A stretch of 64,000 bases of DNA from positions 200,681,997 to 200,745,996 of the forward strand of contig OY294068.1 in the NCBI GenBank assembly GCA_958510875.1, given 5' to 3'. The stretch is from Endomychus coccineus. Its lineage: Eukaryota > Arthropoda > Insecta > Coleoptera > Endomychidae. Both the position numbers and the translations under genes were made by a program. The notes below the pieces were generated by a model. That model saw only the letters and a program-made list of their open reading frames with translations, ran no database searches and was not told the DNA's origin. This document shows positions 11,111 to 21,955 of this stretch, piece by piece; positions within the stretch are counted from its first letter, which is position 1, and every line of letters starts with the position of its first letter.

Positions 11111-12014
11111 GTTCGGTCGAAATATTGGACGCTATTAGCTTTGTTTCGGGTACTGTTCGGTGCACTTACTATCTGGACGATTGTAGAGATAAATACACAG
11201 CAGGGTCTGTACCGTGGAAGCATCTTCTAGCCTTGATACTAAACGATTTATAGAAATGAGACATATTATAATATTTAAAGAGTTGGAAAAAGGTTTAAAC
11301 AAATTTTTCCACGGCTATTACATAAAATAGCTCATCATAAGTTCCATGTTAGACAAGTTCACAGAGCTGTTTTCAGTATTCATTGTTTAATTTTTGATAT
11401 TTCTTGGTGTCGTGATTTATTGAACTTCAAAAACAGAGCATTATTGTAATACAGCCGTATATAAAGAGAGTTTTATAACTATCTAAATTTTAAGCATAAT
11501 AATTTCAAATATAATGTATAATAACAATAACTGCATATAGCTCAGTAAAATTAGGTTTTGACTTCAAATCTCATTCCGACCAAGCTGAATTTATTTTGGA
11601 GACCTTCATTTTGATGTCCTAAGCATATCTGAAAAGTAACCACAATTTGGAAGTGAGATTTTTTAGAGGTTGGAAAGAGATGAATTCTAGTTTTCTGCAA
11701 TTATTTCGGAAATTATCATTTTTTCGTGAAAAATAGTAATGAGGAAAATTCTACATGGAAGAGCGTTTCGTATGATACATCGTTCAACAGATACAAATAT
11801 AAACAAAGGCAATACCCTCATATAGTACAATAGTACAACATTCAGAGGAATTTTATGGTGTAAAGCAGTGATGTGATATACGTTATTTTAATGTGGTTGT
11901 ATTTCGGTGAAACCTACTGTATTAATAATATGCAATGAAGCACTAATAATTCTTGGCCCAGGTAAAAATTATATATAAATTGTTGTGAAATAACGTATTA
12001 TTCAAACATTGTAT
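11111..12014. other. no gene recognised
   Basis: Low-GC DNA with scattered short frames. I see no motif or clear repeat. Confidence 0.4.
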
Positions 12015-12245
12015 GAGATTATTAATAAGAAATAATCACCCTTATCCACTGAAAATACTGTTGAAAAACTGAGGACCTTTCGGCTACTAAGTAGCCATCA
12101 TCAGAGTAAACTAAATTATAAATCAAAGTGTACCTGTTTAAATATTTTGATTTACTCTGATGATGGCTACTCGGTAGGCGAAAGGTCCCCAGTACTTCAA
12201 TAGTATTTTTAGTGAATAAGGTTGATTATTCCTTATCAATAGTGT
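12015..12245. repeat. palindromic pair of PLE terminal hairpins
   Basis: The left arm (about 12015-12115) and right arm (about 12150-12245) are reverse complements. Both contain CTCTGATGATGGCTAC, GAAAGGTCC and ATAAGG blocks. Related single or collapsed copies occur at 15595-15700 and 63545-63655. This is a second class of PLE-like terminal repeat in head-to-head arrangement. Confidence 0.6.
12068..12108 (-). ncRNA. hammerhead-like motif, class 2
   Basis: The minus strand reads ACT, CTGATGA, T, GGCTAC..GTAGCC (6-bp helix II), GAAA, GGTCC, TC and AGT. The short ACT/AGT helix I and the TC cleavage site are compatible with a minimal hammerhead. The plus-strand partner at 12153-12194 has CC in place of TC and an imperfect helix II, so it is predicted inactive. 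Confidence 0.4.
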
Positions 12246-12339
12246 TTTATACAATATACACACTGTGAACTCTTTCATAGGTATTGTAGGAGATGACTTC
12301 GAATATTAGAAGTAGATTGCTATACAGTGCCTTCTTGAT

Positions 12340-12590
12340 ACGTATTCATATACTTGAAACATTAATGTGCTACAATTTCGATTACTCGTGTTTCTGTTCG
12401 TTTCGGCGACGTGGGCATTTTTTATTAAAATTAATGTGATACGAATGCTTTGTGCTTGATATAATTAGTTCTAGGAAATTCCGATTTAGACATTGATACG
12501 TCTTCTGATGATAGTCGTGAGACAGAAACGTACGTGAAGCCGAAAATAATAAGCACATGTGTTAGAGCAACTTATTTCTCGAGAATTTGC
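12340..12590 (+). repeat. PLE terminal repeat, degenerate
   Basis: It aligns with 8600-8845 over the TTCTGTTCGTTTCGG block and the hammerhead region. The motif at 12500-12541 has a GTG at the cleavage position and AAGCC instead of AAGAC, so helix I and the cleavage dinucleotide are both damaged. Confidence 0.65.
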
Positions 12591-12814
12591 ATATAAAACA
12601 ATTAAGTACTATTTGTGTTTATAGAAACAGAAGGAGGTACCTTACCTTTTGTATAATTATTACTTACAGTTACTTTTTGTCTTCAAACGTTTGACAAACA
12701 CTAAGGCAGCTTGTGAATTGAATTTAATATTACAAATAATTTGTATTATTTGATATGATAATTGAAGAACTCTTTATTTCAGTTGTAACACAGGTTATTG
12801 AATCAATTTTTTTT

Positions 12815-13265
12815 TATACTTCGACCACACGAGAGGGAAACCTATAATGTTCGAAGAACATCGCGTGAGCCTTCAGTGGAATGTATGGAGATGAGATAGG
12901 CATTCTAATTTTTCTTGTTTGGAGGTTATAGGCATAGGTAAAGACCTCACTAGACGAAGTGTTCTACAACTTCGCTGTTCGATAAGAAATTGAAGTGTGG
13001 TGGGGAGAACTTCGGCAGGCCTCGAGCTTGACAGTGAAGGGGTGAGACTAGTTCAAGCTCGCCTAGTCCACCTACCTGAAATCTCTCGTGGTGGAACAAC
13101 AGACGAGATTCCTGAGGAACAACGACCATGGAAATATCTATAAAAAAGGGAGAGATCGCCCACCTTTCTGCGATGTTCTAGAGAGATCAATCAGATGAAT
13201 AGCTATCTTCTGGGTATAATCCAAGAGCTTCAGCGTATGTGAACAGTACTCCAGGACATTTAGAA
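12815..13265 (-). pseudogene. LINE-A 3' end fragment
   Basis: The minus strand carries the CCTGAGGAATCTCGTCTG block (..EISSV..) and the ATTCCGAGAG-like downstream segments found in the other LINE-A copies. It also has the 3' tail TAGGTTTCCCTCTCGTGTGG. The frame is broken by stops. The 3' tail type is shared with 21280, 33063 and 58905, which defines the LINE-A 3' terminus. Confidence 0.6.
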
Positions 13266-13460
13266 TAATAGTTAGTTGTATTCAAAAGCATTGAAAATCT
13301 ATTCAAACCGACAACACTGTACTACATGCTGCAATGACGTCCTTTTTTCTTGAAGTGAACAGACTTTATTATTCCGTTTTGAAAAATACCATGTTGGATT
13401 TTTAAGTTTTTCAAAGCGCAAGTACAATATTCAATGCAATTTTCACAATCCAATCGATTT

Positions 13461-13751
13461 TAAATAGTTAGTGTTGTTACATATCGTATAAACGCTACAA
13501 ATGACAAGAATATTCGCCTGACTCGCGAAAAACTGAGAAATGTCTGGTATGTGTTTAATTTATCTATCAACAAGTATTAGTTTGACGATGATCCCGGTGA
13601 AGTTTCAAAGAAATTGTCACCCCTGGGTACGGAACGGTTGGATGAGCAGATATGCCGACACCCCGCTAAACGGGGCTTAGATTTGAGACGTAACGGTGTG
13701 GAAATTATCACCAACGATAAGTCACTAGATGACTCTATCATCTCCAGTTAA
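13461..13751 (+). CDS. orphan coding-like segment, possible terminal exon
   Basis: From 13581 to TAA 13749-13751 a 56-codon frame reads FDDDPGEVSKKLSPLGTERL, then DEQICRHPAKRGLDLRRNGV, and ends SLDDSIISS. It is more GC-rich than its surroundings. The same frame upstream contains NDKNIRLTREKLRNV but is cut by one TAG at 13578-13580. TATTAG at that point could be a 3' splice site. AATAAA follows near 13847. It could be the last exon of a host gene or a relic of an element. I do not recognise the sequence. Confidence 0.3.
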
Positions 13752-13837
13752 TAATGCCTCCCCCGTCGCGTCTCGTACCTCTCTCCTAGATGCGATTGTT
13801 TCGAACTAATTAAAATTGTAACCAAGAATTAATTTTG

Positions 13838-14015
13838 AATAAAATAACTATTAAAAGTTTAATTTTCATTCATTTGAGTAATAAATAAATGTGAGTATTT
13901 TGTAATATACAAACTACTTTGTAATATTTGTTTGAAGGAGCTACAGTGTTTGCGAAACTATAGGTACATTTGTTTATTTAATCAGTGAAAATTATACTTT
14001 TAATAGTTATTTTGT
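13838..14015. repeat. inverted repeat with PLE-like motif
   Basis: AATAACTATTAAAAGT near 13845 is the inverse of ACTTTTAATAGTTATT near 13990. Between them lies GTGTTTGCGAAACTATAGG, like the 538-721 palindrome. It is probably another PLE terminal remnant. Confidence 0.4.
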
Positions 14016-14146
14016 TGTGTTCGGCAAAAAAGTAAGTCCTTCCTCAGCGGGGTGGCCATATTAACCGCAAAAACCAAACACCCAACGAGGAGCTTAACAT
14101 AGTTCGTCAACATGTTGAATATTTTCCCGCATAAATTTCATATTAT

Positions 14147-15195
14147 TTGAGAAATAAAAATGTACATTGCTTATACTTATCCCCTATGCTATCAATAAGC
14201 AAAATGTATAAACTATACAAGAACCAGTGTTCAGAACAAAACCTACAGCTTGTCAAAACCAGTCGATACAAGCAAATCATTGTTTCAGAATTTAATTTTG
14301 GTATTAGATCTCCAAAATCAGATACCTGCAAAGCTTGTGATTCTAAAGAAGAGAGTTTGAAGAAGAGAAAAAGCACCGAAATTTGACACATGAGAGTACT
14401 ATTCTATACATAAATTTTGATATGCAAAAAAGTTGCTTCTACCAAAGCTGTCTATCAGTGTGGCTTTTTATCTTAGACAAGTGTGGATATACACTTTGAG
14501 GATTCATTGTGTAAGTAAAGATGATATCTTTGGTAAGGATTTTTTCAGCCTTAACCCGGAGGCAAAGGTGGTAGAAGTCCAGCAGAAGTGGAAAGCAGTT
14601 TTTTTTCAACCCTACAAAGCATTGATATTTAGAATGAGCATTTGATAGCCTGGAGCAATTCTACATGTGGACAAAATAAGAATTTTTTATAGTTTACTTA
14701 TTGCATTATATAGTAAACCAGGGAAGTTTCAAAACTGTTGACCATAAGATTCCAGAGGGTGGCCACAGTTTTATGTATAGATACTTTGGCGCCGTCGAAA
14801 AAATTATTCGAAAAGCTCCAAACATTTATATAGTTGATCAGTACATCACGTTAATGAGGGAAGGTTGAAAAGAAATCGGTTTGTGTTAACCAGAATGGAA
14901 GATAAATTTATTGATCTGAAAGAGCTGCCCTGATATTTGAACTTGTATGACAGAAAGAAAAATGACAGGGTCGCAAAGATACTTTTTCGCAATGTAAGAT
15001 GAATGAGAGTTGATAAATTTGGTACAACGAAGCTCAGATATTCACTCGATGAGAAAGAATAGTGCAAAGAAGTAGATATTATTAAACATGAACCAACCCG
15101 TACCACAGAACACCACGAAATTCCATTAAATATGTCAAGACCCATAGGCGAGTTGTTTCTTTTTGGTACTTTCCATAAATTCAAGCTCATAATTA
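14147..15195 (+). pseudogene. relic of a DUF7869-type, repeat-associated gene
   Basis: The 79-codon frame at 14147-14386 contains MYKLYKNQCSEQNLQLVKTS and FNFGIRSPKSDTCKACD, a Cys motif typical of this multicopy insect family. About 270 bp on, other frames encode WSNSTCGQNKNFL and FKTVDHKIPEGGHSFMYRYF followed by GAVEK. These match the family's W.D.C.GQN... and ..GHSF...D.G.IEK blocks. The parts lie in different frames with stops between, so the gene is dead. Its role is unknown; its high copy number in insects suggests a mobile element. The family name is from memory of its motifs. Confidence 0.5.
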
Positions 15196-16289
15196 TCCAT
15201 GGTTCTCGATAAAAATATCAGAGCGAGTTCACAGTTCAAATGTTTCACACCCCGTACAGATACTAAATGCAACTGAACATTTCCTAATTCTGTCAACATT
15301 TTATCTACTCGATGTATATTTACTCGTTCCTAAAAAAGAGATTTAAAGTAAGCCCAATTATATTAGTTATAACGGGATTAACTTATCGTTTGGTGCCCAA
15401 AATGCATAAGCAATTCAGCAAGTATATTTACTACGGTTATGCATTATTAGGAATATTCATTAATAGTGGGCATCTGCAGTTATCTCATCGATAGGGGTAG
15501 GGGCGCAACTTTCTGATAGATTAAGCATTATTATCTGTAAGAAAAGATCTTGTCAATATCCTCTTGAAACAATGGCCCCTTCGAATCATCTAATAAGGTA
15601 TTATCAAGAAATAATCACCCCTATCCACTAAAAATATATTTTTAGTAGATAAGGGTAATTATTTCATATTCATAGCGTTATAGTGTATTCTCAGTATGAG
15701 CTCTTTTATAGTTCATCTAACACGTTAATGGTATAAAAGTATTTAAAAATAAAAGCGTTTTGTGGAATAAAAGCGACGCCGAATCGCTGAAATTGGTGTA
15801 AACTGAGCCGGGACGCCTTGGCAGGGGTGCATTTTTCAAGAGTTAATATAAAAGCTAAAGTATCCAGAACGCCGACAGGGGCTCTAAGCGGACTCATCAG
15901 TTTTCAGTGATTTTCAAATAAATGAGCTCTTATACCCGGCGTCGTAATTTCACTCTTTCTCTCCAAACTTCCTCCGCGTCGAATTGTTCTCCAACTGTGC
16001 GATCTTTTTAATCCCACATCTTAGGAAGGTTTAATCGGGAGATTGTTTGATAATGTGCCATTTAAGTCGCCGAATCAATTGGAGTTTTCTGTAGTTATAC
16101 AGCACTTTAAGATGTAAATGTTATTTGAAAGTTGAATTCCATTTTTCCAGCGAAAACGTCATTCACCTCTCAATGAAAGAAAAAATAACATACAATTCTG
16201 GACTTGGAACAAAAAACGAATTTACACTTTACTATTGATTTATTAATAATTGTTTCACCACACTATGGCATCCTTCTCACTCTGAGGAA
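15196..16289. other. no gene; small PLE-like palindrome at 15595-15700
   Basis: ATCACCCCTATCCACTAAAA at about 15615 and its inverse near 15645 form a collapsed palindrome. It shares sequence with the ends of the 12015-12245 element. The rest has no recognisable gene; the minus frame 15706-15897 has no motif. Confidence 0.45.
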
Positions 16290-16625
16290 TGAATAATATA
16301 TTGTTTCTGGTTCATATCAACGATCTGCTGGAAGTGACCACCAATGCCATCCACAGCTTTGCGGATGGTGGTACACTTCATACCGCTTTCTCGTCCAGAA
16401 ATCAGAGAAGCGAGATAAAGACCGGTTGACTCCCTATTAAGATGATGTCAGGTACAATTATTCCTTTGAAGTTACAATATCCATGCTTATCTGGGATCTC
16501 TCTTGGCTCGTTCACATTTCTATGATGTTCTAGAGACAACCAGACGATTAGCTGTCTTCTGAATATGATCTAACAGCTCCATAGAATGTTTGGGAGCTGA
16601 ACCTGTATGTTTTATAGTATGTACA
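16290..16625. pseudogene. LINE-A fragment with internal inversion
   Basis: Plus strand 16290-16440 encodes INDLLEVTTNAIHSFADGG, then TLHTAFSSR: the YADD-box region of LINE-A with the box changed to FADGG. From about 16495 to 16625 the sequence matches LINE-A in the opposite orientation (CTAGAACATCATAGAAATG on the minus strand). An inverted 5' segment is common in LINE copies made by twin priming; that explanation is inference. Confidence 0.55.
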
Positions 16626-17187
16626 AGGCCTGAACGCTCGAACTTGACGTCCAACAGAGAAGCTGCAGTTGATCACCAGTACTTTATACGGAACTATGAT
16701 GCAATAACGACATCAAAACAAACATTTTATTTATTCTTCAGGACCTTAATTGCACCTCATTTTCTTTTATTAATATGAAAAACACGTTTGGGTATTCATT
16801 GTCGTTTTTCATTTATAAAGAAAAAAATATGTTGATTTTTGTAACATACCTCGAAAATTCGCTTACATTGGCTCCCTTAAGTTAGAAAAACAGATCAAAA
16901 TCCGATAGAGAGAATAGCTATTTTTAAACTTTGAATGTGCTATTTTATTATGAAAAAGGGTATATGTCGAACAGTGGGGTATCCTAATAACCCCTGAAAA
17001 ACGTACCAGGGGATAGTATACAAAGGTCTTTGGCAAAGTGCACTGAACTTTCTATCAACCTCGCTACCATCTCAACCATTACCAATACCAATTGTAATAC
17101 ATTGACTCTTTCTAGCAGAATACCATTTAAATATTTCTACATATCCAACTCAGGGGAACTGATTATTTCCAATAGTAATATAATATA
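16626..17187. other. no gene recognised
   Basis: AT-rich spacer up to the TA target site of the next element. Confidence 0.4.
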
Positions 17188-17390
17188 AAGGATGTTCCAT
17201 CTCAGACGAGCCACCCCGTATATTTCTTATCTCATAGTGAGTGGAGAAATCTCCCGAAACACGTCGAATGATTCTGTTTAGGGGACATCTTTTGACGTAT
17301 ATTTGAGACTTGAACGAGCAACCCCCTAACAGGGGGCGCTTCAACCCCTCAAAATTGAATAGGGGAGAGGGGCTGAGTGATACGTCATTT
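17188..17390. repeat. left terminal inverted repeat
   Basis: About 200 bp, near-identical in inverse to 18302-18504. Confidence 0.8.
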
Positions 17391-17634
17391 AAAAGGTCTT
17401 GGAAGCCTCTTTACAACGGTGTATGAAAAACGTAAATTTGATGAACCGTTTTCGCCAAAAATTAATTTTGTTGCTCGAATGCGCCACCTTGAATATTTTG
17501 GTTATTTGTACAATGTACAAGCTCATTTTTACTAAGCCTTTTTTACAAACTCAAACAATCTTTAAAAAATCACATTCGTAAAAAAATTGAATTGTGTTGT
17601 CATGCTTACAATGAAAAAAATTAAATCTGCGTGT

Positions 17635-18190
17635 TTAAATCAAATTTTCAAATTGTCCTCCATTGACTTCCATACAATAAAATCTTGACTGAAAACCGTC
17701 TCTAACATGGTTCAACATAATTGGAGTTATTTGAGGACACTCATTTACAATTCGTTGGCGTAGTTCGTCCAAATTTTCAGGTTGAGTCACAAAAATCTTG
17801 GACTTAAGATGTCCCCACAAGGAGAAGAGAGCGGGCAGGCTACTCCATAGGACCTCTTCTTCCAATCCAACGACCGGGGTATTGCAAATTGAGTTATTGG
17901 CGAACTGGAGCGGCGTAGTGAGGAGGAGCTCCGTCTTGTTGGAAATGTAATTGTTGTTCAAGTAGTAGAGGATCGTTTTCTAATTGTTCAGTTATTAACG
18001 GATCAATCGCATTTTCCAACATTTCAAGATAAATTTCGCCATTTAAATTACCAGGAATAAACAGAGGTCCAATTAGGTGGTCTCCCAAAATTCCTACCCA
18101 AACGTTTAGCTTTTCCCGATGTTCAGTGTGAGCTTCTCGAAATACATGAGGATTTGTATCGCTCCAAATTCTACAGTTATGCCTAAACAC
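17635..18190 (-). pseudogene. DD41D-like transposase, C-terminal half, frameshifted
   Basis: The first frame (18190-17894) has HREKLNVWVGILGDHLIGPL, LNGEIYLEMLENAI and HFQQDGAPPHYAAPVRQ, the segment with the second catalytic Asp. A frame change follows. The second frame (17961-17635) has FSLWGHLKSKIFVTQPENL and ends NGGQFENLI, the usual C terminus. The expected SPDLTPxD block with the third Asp is scrambled, and the N-terminal DNA-binding half and first Asp are absent. This would have been a cut-and-paste transposase; it is now inactive. Confidence 0.8.
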
Positions 18191-18301
18191 CTTCTAAGAA
18201 CAAAAAATGAAGGCAACATAAGGAAATGTTTTGCTGTTTTTTTATTTATTAGTTTGAGAGAAGGTATTATTGTATGGCAGATTTAATTTTTTTCATTGTA
18301 A

Positions 18302-18504
18302 GCATGACGTATCACTCAACCCCTCTCCCCTATTCAATTTTGAGGGGTTGAAGCGCCCCCTATCAGGGGGTTGCTCGTTCAAGCCTCAAATATACGTCAA
18401 AAGATGTCCTCCAAACAAAATCATTCGACATGTTTCGGGAGATTTTTCCACTCACTATGGGATAAGAAATATACGGGGTGGCTCGTCTGAGATGGAACAT
18501 CCTG
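18302..18504. repeat. right terminal inverted repeat
   Basis: Inverse partner of 17188-17390. It ends GGAACATCCTG before TA. Confidence 0.8.
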
Positions 18505-19493
18505 TATTTAGATTTATTTATTCTTAAGCACGTTATATTATTACACAGCGATTGTTCAAAACTGTCACCATTTCTTTCATTATTTTTATTATCATTTGTA
18601 AACATTTGAATATTACATATTTCACTCATTTTAAAAGACCATTAATTGAAAAAAATGGAACTTTAGGAAATCCACATCCGTTCAATAGTTTAATAAGTAA
18701 TTGTATTTCAATTTGTTCAAACTAGATATCTGTCAAATCAATTGCAGTGAGAATTTGAGTATAATTGTCGTTAGTTAGTTAGGAACAACTCAACGTGTTG
18801 TTTATTAATAATTTATTTTTAAAGGTGATAATTATCACCAAAAAACAATTAATTATAGCTCCAGAAGTAGAAGCGGAGATGTATATTCTATATAGTCGAG
18901 GTAATATTATTCCGGTAAAAATGAGGATAACAAAAAGGCAGTCCTTATTTTGTTGGCGCGTGTGGTCTGTATCCAAACATTAAAAACCAAGATATTAGAA
19001 CGCAACAGTTAACATGTTTGAATATACATCATTCGGAAACATTTTGATGTATAGTTGCTATATTTTACATTATTATTCGATCAAATAATGAACGGCGATA
19101 GCTAACTAGGTCGAGTAGAATTTATTTTGTATTGATCCGGTGGGAGTTGTGTCTCTCACTTTCACATCAGTACCACTGATATTTTGTAAATTCAAATGGG
19201 CTTCTGCCATTTTATGATACAATATCTGAGTATATTGAATCATTTCTGAAATTGTTGCTTTCAATAATGATAGTGTTTATCCACTATCGAGTCATGGTCA
19301 TTACCATACTCATTTATGCTGTGTAAGGTGGCATTTTATCATCACATGGAATAATAGTTATTTACCATATAAGTGGGATATGAGCTTTAATAACGCACGC
19401 ATGCGAAATTGCAATCGCATGAGTATGTTAACGAAGCGTTATCACACGTATATTGTACAAAGTTGTATCTACGCTCGTAAAAACATATTATTA
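18505..19493. other. no gene recognised
   Basis: AT-rich. Overlapping short frames at 18779-18983 on both strands lack motifs. Confidence 0.4.
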
Positions 19494-19495
19494 TA

Positions 19496-19765
19496 CAGGC
19501 TATTCCACGAGAGCCGTTCAAATTTTTCTTAGATATCTTGATTTTTTTGAAAATTTTGACAGATGTAGCGCTGTTTTGAGCATTGCGCACTTTAACCAAT
19601 TTCGATTGGTGGAAAGCGCTTCTGGGGTAGACGGAAGCACAGGAATGATTCTTTCGAATGTCATATTGACAACTGATTTATCGCATACAGGATATCCAAA
19701 ATTTAATGACCAATTACATCATTTTAAAAGTTGAAAAATTTCGTTTTTTCAAATAGGACACCCTG
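19496..19765. mobile_element. small MITE-like element
   Basis: It begins CAGGCTATTCC after TA (19494-19495) and ends GGACACCCTG before TA (19766-19767). At 270 bp with no coding capacity and short imperfect inverted ends, it has the form of a Tc1/mariner-derived MITE. It abuts the next transposon exactly. Confidence 0.5.
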
Positions 19766-20622
19766 TATTTTATTGGATGGTCGGATGCAGAATTTGATTC
19801 TGCATCGATTTGCTATAACATTCCCTATACCTATTTCCAGTGGTTTTCTTGTTAATCCATATTTTTTATTTTAATGTGGTTTTTTGGCAGAAACCGAAAC
19901 ATCGCTTGCCTTTCGAAGCCAAATAAACATCAATGAAACGGTAAAAAATTTACTTTAATTAGAACATGACATTAGTACTTAACATTTAGAACGAAATATA
20001 AAATAAAACCAAAAAATTGGTACATAATGACATAAAATAATAAGTGAATGTAAAATTACAATAATTGTTTTATATGACCTCCATTTTGGTTCAACCACTG
20101 AATAAATCTGTCATATACTCCTCGCGAAACAGACCTCCGAAGTTCGTCTGGACTTATATTAGTAAGCGCATGGTGAACACGGTTCAACAATTCCTCTCTA
20201 GTTTGTACCGGCCTAGAGCACACTAGTTCTTTTATGCGACCACAGAGGTAAAAATCCAAGGGGGTCAAATCGGGTGATCTGGGTGGCCAGTTCCAAGGTC
20301 CTCGCGGGCCAATCCACTGATCCTCGAACATCAGTGACAATTGCCGGTGTACAGCTATAGTGGAATGTGCTCGAGCACCATCAAGCTGATACCAACTGTT
20401 TGCTCTATTATGTGGAGGTAGGGCATTTAGAAAATCACTAACAAACCCTCTCAGTATCTCCAGATATCTTGCCGCATTTAAATTTTGGTAGAACTTTTGG
20501 AGTTTGATCACCTTTTGATAAAAATATGGATTAACAAGAAAATCACTGGAAATAGGTATAGAGAATGTCATAGCAAATCGATGCAGAATCAAATTCTGCA
20601 TCCGATCATCCAATAAAATACA
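19766..20622 (-). mobile_element. deleted Tc1/mariner-like transposon, inverted arms inside coding region
   Basis: Arms of about 105 bp (19766-19870 and 20512-20622) share TTTTATTGGATG and GATTCTGCATCGATTTGC. The right arm is part of the transposase frame, so the left arm is an inverted copy of coding DNA. True terminal repeats were not identified. The element is probably rearranged. Confidence 0.6.
20056..20613 (-). pseudogene. DD41D-type transposase, C-terminal 185 residues
   Basis: One open frame without internal stops. After a leader MDDRMQNLILHRFAMTF come LNAARYLEILRGFVSDFL and WYQLDGARAHSTIAVHRQL with catalytic Asp 2. Next is WPPRSPDLTPLDFYLCGRIK with catalytic Asp 3, then NGGHIKQLL at the C terminus. 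I count 41 residues between the two Asp, the DD41D spacing of one Tc1/mariner branch. The N-terminal helix-turn-helix and first Asp are missing, so it cannot work alone. The coding frame is unusually well preserved for a truncated copy. Confidence 0.8.
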
Positions 20623-21279
20623 GTAGAATTGTTCAAAGCAAAATGCTGTATCATGAACTTAATATGCATCTAATGATTATAACTGAAACCTAATTTTATT
20701 GAGAACCACATTGCAAATCAAGAGCTACACGTGTTATCCAATTAGAATTTTGAATGAATCTTCTACATGTTACAATGTGAATGACTTTACTAACACCGCC
20801 CTTCAGTTCCAGCTTCGGAAAGTTTCTCCCGAGGACGCTGGATATCCAATGTAACAGTTCATAATATAAAGATGTTTCAAGCTGCAATAAAATGGGATAC
20901 TCTGTTGATTATTCTGCAAGTAGAGGATCGTAAAACACCAATAAAATCAGCGACGACAATTTGCAACCTGCTCTGAAATCAATCCAGACATTTATTATAT
21001 ATCACATGTAGTCGATAAGTGATTATACCATACCTGTTAGTTGGTAATTTGATTGCCAGATATTTCCAACGACATACATTTCATATTCTTTCATTTCTTC
21101 TACGTTTTAGTCCGTTTTACATGAACATCATTATAATCTTCAGAATCAGAAGAAATCAAATATACCAAGTAACAAATTATGAGATAATAAAACATGAATT
21201 ATAAGTTGAGAATGCTTTAAAAAAACTAAACTAAACTACTTTGAGTTCATTATGAAATTAATTGACCAATTTTCTTTTC
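20623..21279. other. no gene recognised
   Basis: Minus frame 20696-20887 and plus frame 21019-21204 are short and lack motifs. Confidence 0.4.
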
Positions 21280-21955
21280 TATACTTTGAGTACACTAGAG
21301 AAAAATATTTAATGTACGAAGAACATTCGAATTTTTTTGAAGGTTTGGAGGTTATAGGGATAGGAAAAAACCTCACTAGGCAACTTCGATGTTCCGTAGA
21401 AAAATGGAGCCTGATAGGTAGAAGAGTGGCAGGAAGGAGTGACTAGCTTCAGCTCGTCTATTCCGCCTATCTGGAATCTCTCGTGGAGTAACAACAGACG
21501 AGATTTCTGACGAAAACCGACCATGGAAATACTATAGGAAAGAGAGAGATCGCCAAATTTTCTACGGTGTTCTAGAGAGGCCAATGAATGAAGTGTTACA
21601 TCATCAATCGGACGGATTGCTCTCTTTTAGATAGAATTCAAGAGTTTCAGCGTATGTTTGGAAGCAGAACTCCAAACAAGTGAACAGTACTCCAGGACAG
21701 GTCGAATCTGAGAGATTATGAGGATCTGCTGGGATGTAAAGAAGCTCTTGGCACGTAATAGAAAATGCCAAATTATCAGATCCCCATTTGAAAATCATTG
21801 CCAGATCTACATTGGATGATATAGGGGCTCTAGATGAGAAAGCGGTATGAAATGTACCATCATATGCAAAGCTGTGGTCTTCTAACAGATCGTTGATACG
21901 GAGCTGCAGATACGAAGCAGGTGCCAAGACAGATCTCTGTGGATCACCAGTGTTG
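21280..21955 (-). pseudogene. LINE-A reverse-transcriptase fragment to 3' end
   Basis: The frame at 21927-21604 has LRINDLLEDHSFAYDGTFHT with a damaged YADD box (FAYDG). It continues with AFSSRAPISSNVD, LLYIPADPHNLSDSTCPGVL and CLEFCFQTYAETL. The next frame (21584-21309) begins MASLEHRRKFGDLSLSY and includes TSKLPSEVFSYPYNLQTFK. The LINE-A tail lies near 21280-21360. Together these give the longest continuous LINE-A C-terminal half in the window, but with frameshifts. Confidence 0.75.

Larger units (their letters stand above)
17188..18504 (-). mobile_element. deleted Tc1/mariner-like element with long inverted repeats
   Basis: TA (17186-17187) and TA (18505-18506) flank the element. Inverted repeats of about 200 bp (17188-17390 and 18302-18504) begin AGGATGTTCCATCTCAGACG. 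The arms include a matching ACGTCAAAAGATGTCC block and a run of CCCCT/AGGGG. Between them lies only the C-terminal half of a transposase, so the copy is internally deleted and non-autonomous. Confidence 0.8.

Noticed and set aside
13547..13580. A 34-nt intron joining NDKNIRLTREKLRNV to the next segment
   Set aside because: Shorter than normal spliceosomal introns and changes the frame. Read-through with a single stop explains the data as well.
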